IMG/VR virus record: IMGVR_UViG_3300003873_000040
Span: 1 to 30,813 of that record
Length of the DNA: 30,813 nt
Strand: one strand, 5' to 3'
Origin: a virus
Both the position numbers and the translations under genes were made by a program. The first letter of the stretch is position 1. Each line of letters opens with the position of its first letter. Positions 22,932 through 30,156 of this stretch are shown here, in pieces. Below the pieces are notes generated by a model that did not search any database, was not told where the DNA came from, and saw nothing but the letters and a program-made list of their open reading frames with translations.

Positions 22932-23469
22932 CGGCGCATTAGTAGAGATATTCAGAGCATTAAAAAACCCTTCTAAATTCGGGTTAATTATGGGCGAAAT
23001 AAAAGCCGATTTGCCCGAAATTAAAATAGATATAGGTAACGGCATAGTTTTAGATAAAGACGATTTAGTATTTAGCGCTTCAATATTAAAAGACTACGCG
23101 CGCGAATACTCTATAGAAAGTACGGACGCGCAATTATTAGGGGATAAGTTAAATAGTAGCGGTACTAAATTAAATAGTAGCGGTGTAGACTTTAGTTTTA
23201 CGGGTGCGCCTTATGTGGCTTTTGATACATTACCCGACGGGAATAGTAGACCTATAGTTACAATACCCGAAGGCGTGGCTACTGTATGGAGTACGGACGC
23301 GACGGCTTTCGACGCGGAAGCCACTAACTTTGATTTAGATAGTAATGATTTTAAAAGTACGGGTACAATTACATTAACGGACGAAATAAAAACGGGTGAT
23401 AAAGTTATGCTTATGGCTACGGAAACTAATCAATTATTCTACGTAATTGATAAAGTTATAGCTTTTTAA
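22921..23469 (+). CDS. DUF2577-like baseplate protein (XkdR-like)
   Basis: Residues 15-60 and the last 35 residues fit DUF2577/XkdR (FGLIMGEIKADLPEIKIDIG, then a strand with DKVMLMATETNQLFYVIDKV), an OB-fold spike-associated baseplate protein. Between them lies an extra segment (about 75-150) with two LNSSGTKLNSSG-type repeats and ATAFDAEATNFDLDSNDFKS. That makes it longer (182) than the usual 100-120 residues. The repeats are short beta-type units and may form part of the spike surface. Confidence 0.8.
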   Translation: MKNNGALVEIFRALKNPSKFGLIMGEIKADLPEIKIDIGNGIVLDKDDLVFSASILKDYAREYSIESTDAQLLGDKLNSSGTKLNSSGVDFSFTGAPYVAFDTLPDGNSRPIVTIPEGVATVWSTDATAFDAEATNFDLDSNDFKSTGTITLTDEIKTGDKVMLMATETNQLFYVIDKVIAF

Positions 23470-23497
23470 TGTATAATACAAAAATGAAGGGGAACTA
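23470..23497 (+). promoter_or_regulatory. Possible promoter before the baseplate wedge gene
   Basis: TGTATAATAC lies right after the previous stop, an extended -10 match like the one before the portal gene (9846-9852). AAGGGGAA provides the ribosome site. No clear -35 is seen, so this is a weak call. Confidence 0.3.
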
Positions 23498-23983
23498 ATG
23501 GCTACATACGATTATGACTATATAGAAAAAACGGACATAGTAGAAGCGGAAGTAGTAACCCCCCGCGGTACGATAGTTTTAGGTATTGATTTTAACGACG
23601 GAACGGCTTTAATGGCTAATGCTGATTTAAAAAGAATAGACGGAGCGGAAGCGTTACTACAGCGTATTATTAAATTTCTTCGTACTGAAAAGAATTTATA
23701 TAGATTATATAATGCTGAAATGAACGAAGCGGGTACGGTTTTCGGTTTTTCTATTTTTGAAACTATAGGATATACGTATACTTCGGTAGTATTATCTAAA
23801 TATAGCGCAGAAATTAGAAACTTTTTACAATCAGAATATGACGTAGAAAGTGTAGATAGTATTAGGCTACAACCCGTAGAAGACAATATATTAGTATCTC
23901 TTTATATTACTTCTACCTACGGAAAAATAGAGATAAAAGAAGTAATACAAGAAAATTACTATTTATACGGTAAAGGGGCTTAA
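23498..23983 (+). CDS. Baseplate wedge protein, DUF2634/gp25-like (XkdS-like)
   Basis: A 161-residue protein of the XkdS/DUF2634 type, related to T4 gp25 lysozyme-like wedge proteins that start sheath assembly. The family layout is seen: strand and turn at residues 22-38 (RGTIVLGIDFNDGTALM), a helix with DGAEALLQRIIKFLRTE (47-63), then FSIFETIGY and a C-terminal VSLYITSTYGKIEIKE. It directly precedes the baseplate J gene, as in PBSX and P2-like phages. Confidence 0.86.
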   Translation: MATYDYDYIEKTDIVEAEVVTPRGTIVLGIDFNDGTALMANADLKRIDGAEALLQRIIKFLRTEKNLYRLYNAEMNEAGTVFGFSIFETIGYTYTSVVLSKYSAEIRNFLQSEYDVESVDSIRLQPVEDNILVSLYITSTYGKIEIKEVIQENYYLYGKGA

Positions 23984-23985
23984 AT

Positions 23986-25041
23986 ATGAGTGATATTATA
24001 CTAGACCAAAAGACAAAGTTTTTAGACGCTTTAGCTGATACTTACGACAAAACGGAAGGTACGGTACTAAATGACTTAGCAACGGCTAACGCTATAGCTA
24101 ACGAGCATTTTTATATCGAATGGGCTAATTTAAAAGATAGCTTAGACTACAGAATAGCAACGGGCGACGATTTGACTACCTTAGCTTTAAACTTTGGTAT
24201 ATATCGCAAAGAAGCTTCTTACGCGGTAGGATATGTTACCTTTAGCGGAACGGCGGGAACTTCTATACCACAAGGCTTCGTAGTCGCAAATGATACCGTA
24301 GAATATGTTACAAACGCACCCGCACTATTAGACGCTACGGGCGCGGTCACTACATTAGTTACGGCTACAGTAGCGGGGACGGTAGGAAATACCCCCGCTA
24401 ATACTATAGTAAATATTCCTATCTCTATGGTAGGTTTAGATAGTATTACTAATGGCTTATCTTTTTCAGACGCGCAAGACGAAGAAACGGACGAAGAATT
24501 ACGCGAAAGAATAGACTATGTTTTAAGATACCCCGCTACAAGTGGTAACGCTAATCATTATTTCCAATGGGCTACGGAAACTTCGGGAGTAGGTGGCGCG
24601 CGTGTAATTGTTAAGCCTTCGGGTGCGGGTAGTATGAAAATAGCTATAGTAGATACAAATAACGACACGGCGCAACAACCGCTAATAGATAGTGTTTACG
24701 ACCATATTATAGAAAATAGACCCGCAACGTCGGGAATTTTAGAAGTAGTTAGCGCTACACCTTTAAATATAGACGTAGCAGTAACGGGCGTAACTATTGA
24801 CAGTACGAGCGGATTAGGTACGCAAGAAGTTTTAGACGCGATTATCGCTAATATTACGGCTTATGTAAATAGTTTCGCTATGGACGCTACGGAAGTGCCA
24901 TACGTAGGAGTAGTTAAGGTAGTTATTCAGACCGACGGAGTAGCAAACTATACGGGCTTAACTCTAAACGGTAGTAATGCTTCTATACCTATTGTAGATA
25001 TAGAAATACCTAAAGCTAATAGCATAACGGCTACGGTGTAA
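23986..25041 (+). CDS. Baseplate J protein (XkdT-like)
   Basis: A 351-residue baseplate wedge protein of the P2 J / T4 gp6 / XkdT family. The signature DEETDEELRERI lies at residues 165-176, preceded by SVGNTPANTIVNIP-like wording at about 130-145 (GTVGNTPANTIVNIP). The N-terminus is helical (FLDALADTYDKTEGTVLNDL). Strands dominate after residue 200. J proteins form the ring that opens on contraction. It begins two bases after the wedge gene ends. Confidence 0.95.
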   Translation: MSDIILDQKTKFLDALADTYDKTEGTVLNDLATANAIANEHFYIEWANLKDSLDYRIATGDDLTTLALNFGIYRKEASYAVGYVTFSGTAGTSIPQGFVVANDTVEYVTNAPALLDATGAVTTLVTATVAGTVGNTPANTIVNIPISMVGLDSITNGLSFSDAQDEETDEELRERIDYVLRYPATSGNANHYFQWATETSGVGGARVIVKPSGAGSMKIAIVDTNNDTAQQPLIDSVYDHIIENRPATSGILEVVSATPLNIDVAVTGVTIDSTSGLGTQEVLDAIIANITAYVNSFAMDATEVPYVGVVKVVIQTDGVANYTGLTLNGSNASIPIVDIEIPKANSITATV

Positions 25042-25044
25042 GTT

Positions 25045-25572
25045 ATGATAGAAAATTTACCTAAATACTATAAAAAAGATACGGGTACGTGGGTAGACTT
25101 AGATTTAGCGTTTATCGCTACTACGGACGGGTGGGAAGAATTAGCTACTAATTTTAGAAACGGCTATATTTTTCATTTAGCAGACACCACACAATTAAAA
25201 TATTTAGAAGAAATGTTAAAAGTACCCGTAGACGAAACATTATCTAATGAATATAGAGCGGGTAGACTTCGCGCTAAATTAGTACGTAAAGTAACTACGC
25301 AAGAAGTAGTTATTAATATAGCTAAACAGTTCTACCCGTTAGAAAATCCTACATTAAGCGAAACGGAAGCGGATTATACTTTAACTATATTTTTCGGTAA
25401 TATGCAAGTTTTACCCGTAGATATAGATATATTTAGAAATACGGTTATAGATATATTGCAAGCCGATTTAGATTTTATTGTAGAATTAGACGTAGCTTTA
25501 TCGGCATTTACGCACGACGAACTAAACGCATATACACACGACAATCTAGTAGCTTACAGACAAAGCACATAA
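25045..25572 (+). CDS. Tail protein I / XkdU-like baseplate protein (DUF2313)
   Basis: A 175-residue protein downstream of baseplate J. The family pattern is IENLPKYYKKDTGTWVDLDLA at the start (shown as residues 2-22), then YRAGRLRAKLVRKVTTQE (given around 71-88). The end is AFTHDELNAYTHDNLVAYRQ, a Phe/Thr/His/Asp/Leu repeat typical of XkdU/YmfQ ends. It links wedge to fibre. Its start lies four bases after the previous stop. Confidence 0.88.
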   Translation: MIENLPKYYKKDTGTWVDLDLAFIATTDGWEELATNFRNGYIFHLADTTQLKYLEEMLKVPVDETLSNEYRAGRLRAKLVRKVTTQEVVINIAKQFYPLENPTLSETEADYTLTIFFGNMQVLPVDIDIFRNTVIDILQADLDFIVELDVALSAFTHDELNAYTHDNLVAYRQST

Positions 25573-25586
25573 AAAAAGGGGATTAA

Positions 25587-26447
25587 ATGGCAACAATTAC
25601 ACCAAATATCGGCTTAACGAAGCCCGAAGGTACGGAAAAATACGACTTAGACGTAGTGAACGCGAATAGTGATATTATAGACGCGGAAATTACAGACGCT
25701 AAAGCGGGTAGTAATATACGTGTTTTTAAGGTTAAAAATGATGTATCTAGCGTAGACAATGCGCTAAACGTACAAGCGGGCGACGGTAGATATATAAGAC
25801 AAAGTTTAAGCATTACAGCTTTTATTCATTTAAACTATGCACACGCTACGGACGCGGTAGCAAGATTTAATCAATCGGGCGCGGGTAAAATAGCTTCGTT
25901 CTTACAGAATGGAGCAGAAAAGAGTTATATCGCTAACGACGGTAGCGTATGGGTGGCGGGCAAAAAGCTAGTTAATACCGACGAACTTCAAGCGGTAGAA
26001 GATTTAGCTATAGCTAATACTACACCCGTCGGCACTATGATAGATTTTGCGGGAGATACCGCACCAAGTGGTTATCTAGTTTGTAATGGTGGCGAAGTAT
26101 CACAAACAACTTACGCGGATTTATACGCGGTATTAGGTGTTTTATGGGCTAATACGGCGGGCGCTTCTACCCCCGCAGTAGGGAACTTTAGATTACCGCC
26201 TCAACAAGTAGACGGATTAGGGTTATTTAATCGTGGTGTAGGTGCTACTAATGGCGATGTAGGGGTTTATCAAGTAGATGTATTTAAAGAGCATAACCAC
26301 GAAGTAGCGGGTAGTAATAATAGTGGAATAGTATTAAACGCGCAAGGCTCAAGCATACTCGCAAGATATATTCCAACTGAAAACACGGGCGACCCTACAG
26401 AAACAAGACCAAGAACAATCACCGTTCTAAAATGTATTAAATATTAA
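25587..26447 (+). CDS. Short tail fibre with a collar domain
   Basis: A 286-residue fibre. The N-terminus has the common phage fibre start (NIGLTKPEGTEKYDLDVVNA). A middle region (45-140) has strands and GDGRYIRQ. A phage tail collar domain spans about 147-205 (PVGTMIDFAGDTAPSGYLVC, then FRLP). The C-terminal part has EHNHEV (235-240) and ends TRPRTITVLKCIKY, as in T4 gp12 and Mu-type fibre tips, where His residues may bind metal. It is probably the receptor-binding protein. Confidence 0.88.
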   Translation: MATITPNIGLTKPEGTEKYDLDVVNANSDIIDAEITDAKAGSNIRVFKVKNDVSSVDNALNVQAGDGRYIRQSLSITAFIHLNYAHATDAVARFNQSGAGKIASFLQNGAEKSYIANDGSVWVAGKKLVNTDELQAVEDLAIANTTPVGTMIDFAGDTAPSGYLVCNGGEVSQTTYADLYAVLGVLWANTAGASTPAVGNFRLPPQQVDGLGLFNRGVGATNGDVGVYQVDVFKEHNHEVAGSNNSGIVLNAQGSSILARYIPTENTGDPTETRPRTITVLKCIKY

Positions 26448-26462
26448 AAAAAAGGCTAATAA

Positions 26463-27164
26463 ATGAAAGCATATTTATACGACGACCAAACAAGCGAATT
26501 TAAAGGCGAAACGCAATTATATATAGACCCTTTAGAAACAGAAAAAGCGGGCGAAAATGTTTATATTAAAATAGCAAACTCTACAGAATTAGCGCCTTTA
26601 CCCGTAGTAGAAAATGAAACAAATGTTTTTGTAGACGGTAATTGGAAAGTAATTGCAGACTTTAGAAGCGTAGAAATGTTTTATATAGAAGACGCTACAA
26701 AAGTAGATTTTAGTTTAGGCGATACCCCTACGGAATTAATGACGCTAGAAAATCCTACTAGCCTAATAAAGCCTATATGGGATAGTGTTTCTTTAAAATG
26801 GGAAGAAGACTTACCTATAGAAGACGTTAGAACAAACAAGAAAAAAGAGTTAGAAAATAGCTTTAATGAAAAAGCTTCTTTAATGACTACAGCACTACCG
26901 CACGAAATGGCTTCGTGGGATAAGCAAGAAAATCAAGCCCGCGCGTGGAATAACGACAATACCGTAGTAACTCCTATTATTGACGAACTTCTAATAGCTA
27001 GAAACTTCGGCGAAACTAAACAAGATTTAGTTAATAAGATTATAGGTAATGCGGACGCTTACGAAGTAGTTTACGGTCAAATATTAGGAAAGTATCAAAA
27101 CCTAATTAGCCAAGTAGACGGCGCTACGACTATAGCAGACGTAGAAGCTATTATATGGGGTTAG
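26463..27164 (+). CDS. Tail fibre assembly/DUF4376-like protein
   Basis: A 233-residue protein following the fibre gene, a normal place for a fibre assembly chaperone. The N-terminal part (1-110) has strands such as IDPLETEKAGENVYIK. The C-terminal helical half (120-233) has KKKELENSFNEKASLMTTAL and HEMASWDKQENQARAW, a pattern of DUF4376-like proteins attached to fibres. Whether it stays on the virion is not known. A terminator follows. Confidence 0.72.
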   Translation: MKAYLYDDQTSEFKGETQLYIDPLETEKAGENVYIKIANSTELAPLPVVENETNVFVDGNWKVIADFRSVEMFYIEDATKVDFSLGDTPTELMTLENPTSLIKPIWDSVSLKWEEDLPIEDVRTNKKKELENSFNEKASLMTTALPHEMASWDKQENQARAWNNDNTVVTPIIDELLIARNFGETKQDLVNKIIGNADAYEVVYGQILGKYQNLISQVDGATTIADVEAIIWG

Positions 27165-27192
27165 CCTTCTTCGGGCTACTTCATTTTTTTTA
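27162..27192 (+). terminator. Terminator after the tail genes
   Basis: TAGCC and GGCTA pair around TTCTTCG, right at the stop of the fibre-assembly gene. ACTTCATTTTTTTT follows, giving a T-rich tail of eight. This looks like an intrinsic terminator for the late tail transcript. Confidence 0.72.
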
Positions 27193-27196
27193 AATA

Positions 27197-27260
27197 AATA
27201 TATCCTATAATATCTTATATTATGTTATAATGCTTCAATTAAAAAGAAAAGGTTTAACAA
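27197..27260 (+). promoter_or_regulatory. Promoter region E before the small RHH-like gene
   Basis: TCCTATAATAT (27203-27213) repeats the first half of the inverted box of element B. A second TATAAT lies at 27226-27231 in GTTATAATGC, and the leader AAGAAAAGGTTTAA precedes the ATG at 27261. There is no GTATATAC box. The overlap with element B suggests a related control. Confidence 0.58.
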
Positions 27261-27425
27261 ATGAGTATAGAAGTTAAAACAATACGTAGTAATCAGTCTT
27301 TTAGTGTTACCCCCGAAGTAGTAGACCTAATAGCAAGCTTCAAAAAAGGCGAACTATCAAAAGCAATAAAGACGGCTTTAATTTATGCGGATAAAAGAGG
27401 GGCTTTAAATGACTTCAAAAAATAA
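27261..27425 (+). CDS. Small ribbon-helix-helix-like protein (54 aa)
   Basis: A 54-residue ORF with a strong leader. Residues 3-17 look like a strand (VKTIRSNQSFSVTPEV), followed by two short helices (VVDLIASFKKGELSKAIKTAL), a compact layout seen in Arc-like DNA-binding proteins. The charge is positive. It opens the late/lysis group behind promoter E and could regulate it. Recognition is by pattern only. Confidence 0.58.
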   Translation: MSIEVKTIRSNQSFSVTPEVVDLIASFKKGELSKAIKTALIYADKRGALNDFKK

Positions 27426-27436
27426 ACGATACAAAG

Positions 27437-27940
27437 ATGAATAGTAACCCCTTAAACGATTTTAATAGCTTAGACGATAAAGTAGACGTAAAAAGACTAA
27501 AGAGGGCTAAGAAGCCTTCTAATGTTAATATTTTGGCTACTTTCAAAAAGAAGCCACGCGCTAAAAGAATAGATTACGAACATATAGAGCAAGTTAAGTT
27601 ATTTAATTGGACTAAATTACCTTCTTCTAAGTTGAAATATCCACTATTTGAAAAGCTACTTTTTGCAGTACCGAACGGCGGATATAGAAGTAAAACTACC
27701 GCTATAGCATTAAAAGCCGAAGGCGTAGAAAGTGGTGTAGCTGATATACTCTTTTTAGTGGCTTCGCGTGGCTTTGGTTATCTATGTATCGAAATGAAAT
27801 ACGGAAAAAATAAACAATCGGACAATCAAAAAGACTTTGAAAAAGCCGTAGACGGTGTAGGCGGGATATATCAATTAGCATATAGCGCGGAAGAAGCGCA
27901 AAAGATTTTAGAATGGTATTACGCAGACATTAAGCTATAA
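27437..27940 (+). CDS. VRR-NUC domain nuclease
   Basis: Residues 45-160 match the VRR-NUC family of PD-(D/E)XK nucleases. E51 is in HIEQVKLFNW, AVPNGGYRSK is at 77-86, D103 is in GVADILF, E119 and K121 are in IEMKYG, and Q131 starts QKDFEKAV. Phage VRR-NUC proteins are thought to act on branched DNA, possibly in Holliday-junction clearing before packaging. Residues 1-44 are a basic tail not in the core. The start has only a weak ribosome site. Confidence 0.9.
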   Translation: MNSNPLNDFNSLDDKVDVKRLKRAKKPSNVNILATFKKKPRAKRIDYEHIEQVKLFNWTKLPSSKLKYPLFEKLLFAVPNGGYRSKTTAIALKAEGVESGVADILFLVASRGFGYLCIEMKYGKNKQSDNQKDFEKAVDGVGGIYQLAYSAEEAQKILEWYYADIKL

Positions 27941-27946
27941 TACCTT

Positions 27947-28261
27947 ATGAGTAATTTAATATTAACCCCTAATATAGATAATACGTTTACAGTTTTAGAG
28001 CCTTTTGAAATAAAGGGCTATATCGTACCCGTAGGCTACAAAACGAACGGCGCAGACATACCCCGCGCCTTTTGGTGGTATATCGCACCAAACACCCCTA
28101 AATATTTAGAAGCTATTGTAATTCACGATTATTTATGTGATTTAGAAATGTACGAAGAAGCCGACGAAGTTTTTAAAGAAGTATTATTAGCTATAGAAAA
28201 TAGTTTTAAAACGCGTATTATGGTAAAATCAGTAAAATTTTATACAAGGTGGATTAGATGA
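27947..28261 (+). CDS. DUF1353 protein of the lysis neighbourhood
   Basis: A 104-residue protein with the DUF1353 pattern: VPVGYKTNGADIPRAFWW (27-44), a Pro/Lys turn, and VIHDYLCD (58-65), where the His and Asp are conserved. Such genes often lie beside holin and endolysin genes in phages, and their exact role is unknown. The stop overlaps the holin start (ATGA). Confidence 0.88.
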   Translation: MSNLILTPNIDNTFTVLEPFEIKGYIVPVGYKTNGADIPRAFWWYIAPNTPKYLEAIVIHDYLCDLEMYEEADEVFKEVLLAIENSFKTRIMVKSVKFYTRWIR

Positions 28262-28803
28262 TAGGAATAGGAACGGCTTTAGTTAGTATGGGAATAGGTT
28301 TTGTTAAAGACCTTATTATGGATAACGGCGAAGACTTAGTAAAAGAAGGTATTAAAAAAGTTACGGGAATAGATTTAAACAAAAAGAAGCCCGCAGATTT
28401 AACACCCGAAGAAGTTAAAAAAATCAATGAATATAAGTTAGAAATTCAAAAATTAGATTTTAAAAAACTTCAATTAGCGCTAGACAAAGAAAAAGAAAGT
28501 AATCGGCACGAAGAAGCCAAATACAACAAGGCGCACGAAACATATCAAGATAAAAACGAAATGGCGGACGGAATAGCTAAACAAATTATAGATAGAAACT
28601 TACCTATAATCGCGGTTTTAGTTATAGTAAATATTCTTTTAGTTTATTTTATGAAAGACGAAGCTACATTAATCGCTATTGCTAGTAATATTATTGGTAT
28701 TACAATCGGAAATCTATTTGCGGAACGTCAAGCTATTGTTAATTTCTTTTTTGGCAGTTCTATAGGCTCAAAACAAAAAGATAAACATTTAAAAAGGTCA
28801 TAA
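28258..28803 (+). CDS. Holin-like protein
   Basis: A 181-residue protein. An N-terminal amphipathic stretch (1-20) and a charged coiled-coil region (50-105) precede two membrane helices (about 114-132, LPIIAVLVIVNILLVYF, and 137-154). The C-terminus is basic and contains NFFFGSSIGSKQKDK, a motif seen in phage 3TM-type holin-like proteins. Position between DUF1353 and the endolysin agrees. Holins form the hole that lets endolysin reach the wall. Confidence 0.82.
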   Translation: MIGIGTALVSMGIGFVKDLIMDNGEDLVKEGIKKVTGIDLNKKKPADLTPEEVKKINEYKLEIQKLDFKKLQLALDKEKESNRHEEAKYNKAHETYQDKNEMADGIAKQIIDRNLPIIAVLVIVNILLVYFMKDEATLIAIASNIIGITIGNLFAERQAIVNFFFGSSIGSKQKDKHLKRS

Positions 28804-28804
28804 A

Positions 28805-29287
28805 ATGGAAAATTTATTAGCAAGAAATAAAACCGCAAAATATCCATATAGTAAAAGTTCTTTAGCAAAACTAGAAGGGGTACACCCCGATATGGTAAAT
28901 TTCGCTTTTGAGTTAGCGAATGTAATCGACTGTAAAATAGTTTACGGCGTTAGAACGGACGAAGAACAATTAGCACTATATAAAAGCGGTAGAAGTTCTT
29001 TTGACGGAATTACGAAGCGCAGTAACCACCAAATACAAAAAGACGGCTACGGCTATGCTTTAGATATTCTACCTTTACCCGTAGGCGTTAATATGTACGA
29101 CGACAAAGACGAAGAAAATAAGCTACGGTGGGCGCAGTTTGACGGGTTTTGTTTTGCTATTGCGTATAAGTTAAGTATGAATATTAAAACGGGTTTTAAA
29201 TGGCGTAATAATATGATGAAATCACTACAAAGAAACGAAAAAGATAACACTTTACCCGACGGTAATCATATAGAGCTTTTATTATAA
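28805..29287 (+). CDS. Endolysin, M15 (D-Ala-D-Ala carboxypeptidase / L-Ala-D-Glu peptidase) type
   Basis: A 160-residue zinc peptidase that cuts peptidoglycan. The M15 pattern is visible: H75 in RSNHQ, D87 in GYALDI, and H155 in GNHIELL, with YGVRTDEEQLALYKSGRS (47-64) as the family's substrate region. There is no signal peptide or membrane segment, which fits a holin-dependent endolysin. The start lies two bases after the holin ends. Confidence 0.9.
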   Translation: MENLLARNKTAKYPYSKSSLAKLEGVHPDMVNFAFELANVIDCKIVYGVRTDEEQLALYKSGRSSFDGITKRSNHQIQKDGYGYALDILPLPVGVNMYDDKDEENKLRWAQFDGFCFAIAYKLSMNIKTGFKWRNNMMKSLQRNEKDNTLPDGNHIELLL

Positions 29288-29329
29288 GATTTTTTATGAT
29301 ATACTTCTAATATCCTTAAAGGTGTCTAT

Positions 29330-29363
29330 AAGCAAGGCTTTAATTAACCTTTTCGCCTTGCTT
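29330..29363 (+). terminator. Terminator-like hairpin after the endolysin
   Basis: AAGCAAGGC pairs perfectly with GCCTTGCTT around a 16-base AT-rich loop. Only three T follow, so the terminator would be weak unless helped. It lies about 43 bases after the endolysin stop and probably ends the late transcript. Confidence 0.6.
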
Positions 29364-29400
29364 TGGATATTATGAACTTTTTAAGTAAATATTAATTCTA

Positions 29401-29424
29401 TTTAGTATATACTTTTTCTTTATT
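29401..29424 (+). promoter_or_regulatory. Promoter-like GTATATAC box before the replication genes (element D)
   Basis: TTTAGTATATACTTTTTC repeats the GTATATAC box and T-run of elements A to C. TATACT could be the -10 for a transcript that begins near 29420 and passes through the structured element into the GIY-YIG and initiator genes. Confidence 0.55.
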
Positions 29425-29506
29425 TCTTAGCCTAGCACTACTAGGCATTTTTAACACTTCACTTCGGAGTGTTAGGCTAAGAGATTATTAGGGTGTTTAG
29501 TAGTGC
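29425..29506 (+). ncRNA. Pseudoknot-capable structured element
   Basis: Helix 1 pairs TCTTAGCCTA (29425-29434) with TAGGCTAAGA (29473-29482). Helix 2 pairs GCACTACTA (29435-29443) with TAGTAGTGC (29498-29506). The two interleave, so together they form a pseudoknot on one continuous 19-base strand. Between them lies a small hairpin, AACACT/AGTGTT (29453-29473). A competing hairpin CCTAG/CTAGG (29431-29445) would break both. Whether RNA or DNA is the active form is unknown. Confidence 0.55.
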
Positions 29507-29553
29507 ATTCCCCCACTCTTAAAATTTTAATTGTTAATCACTAAAGGAAAAAA

Positions 29554-30156
29554 ATGTATATTGAAATACATAACCACGCCGATTTTGAGCAAAAAACACT
29601 ATATTTTAAATTAAACAACGCTTTTAATATGGATATGGAAAACGAACTTAACCAAAAGTTACAAGGAATATACGCAATATATTCTAATAATATTTGCTTA
29701 TATGTAGGACAAAGTAAAAACCTTGCTAGTAGAATAGCTACACACATAAGAGGAAAATACGAAAAATCTACAGAAATATATCTATGGAATATCGAAGACA
29801 TAGGCTTTAATGATTTTTTAAGAAGAAGTAAGGCTATACAACAATCAATATTAGATAATAGCGAAAAGTTATATATGCAGAAGCTAAAACCTATAGATAA
29901 TGTAAATATAGATATGGACTTTAAATTAAATGAAGACGAAAGCGCCTTATTAACTAACCCTTCTATAATATTAAGCCTACAATTCCACGCTTTAAGAATT
30001 ACTGATAATGTATCTAATATTCAAGAAGAAATAGAAATATCAGTAGATTATCTACATAAAGAAAAAGAAATATCCGACAAGCAACATACTAAAATAAAAT
30101 CAATTTTAAAAGAATATGAATTAATTTTTAAAGGCGGATTTAATGAAAATAGATAA
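29554..30156 (+). CDS. GIY-YIG nuclease family protein
   Basis: Residues 36-112 carry the GIY-YIG nuclease fold: QGIYAIYSNNICLYVGQSKN (GIY at 38-40, YVG at 50-52), R60 in LASRIATH, and E104 in NSEKLYMQKLKP. Residues 1-35 and 120-200 are extra helical parts with no known domain. It is not next to an intron, so it is probably a free-standing or repair-type endonuclease, possibly cutting host or competing DNA. Codon usage has far fewer CG pairs than in the structural genes. It overlaps the initiator gene by 14 bases. Confidence 0.88.
   Translation: MYIEIHNHADFEQKTLYFKLNNAFNMDMENELNQKLQGIYAIYSNNICLYVGQSKNLASRIATHIRGKYEKSTEIYLWNIEDIGFNDFLRRSKAIQQSILDNSEKLYMQKLKPIDNVNIDMDFKLNEDESALLTNPSIILSLQFHALRITDNVSNIQEEIEISVDYLHKEKEISDKQHTKIKSILKEYELIFKGGFNENR

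Larger units (their letters stand above)
29288..29553 (+). other. Non-coding region with terminator, promoter box and structured element
   Basis: This 266-base gap, the longest in the genome, contains a terminator-like hairpin (29330-29363), a GTATATAC box (29405-29412) and a paired element (29425-29506). I find no convincing ORF. A replication origin, a small RNA gene or a control leader for the replication genes are the main options. Confidence 0.75.

Noticed and set aside
27409-27444. 11-codon ORF between the RHH-like gene and VRR-NUC gene
   Set aside because: It is too short, with no pattern; it may serve only for translational coupling.
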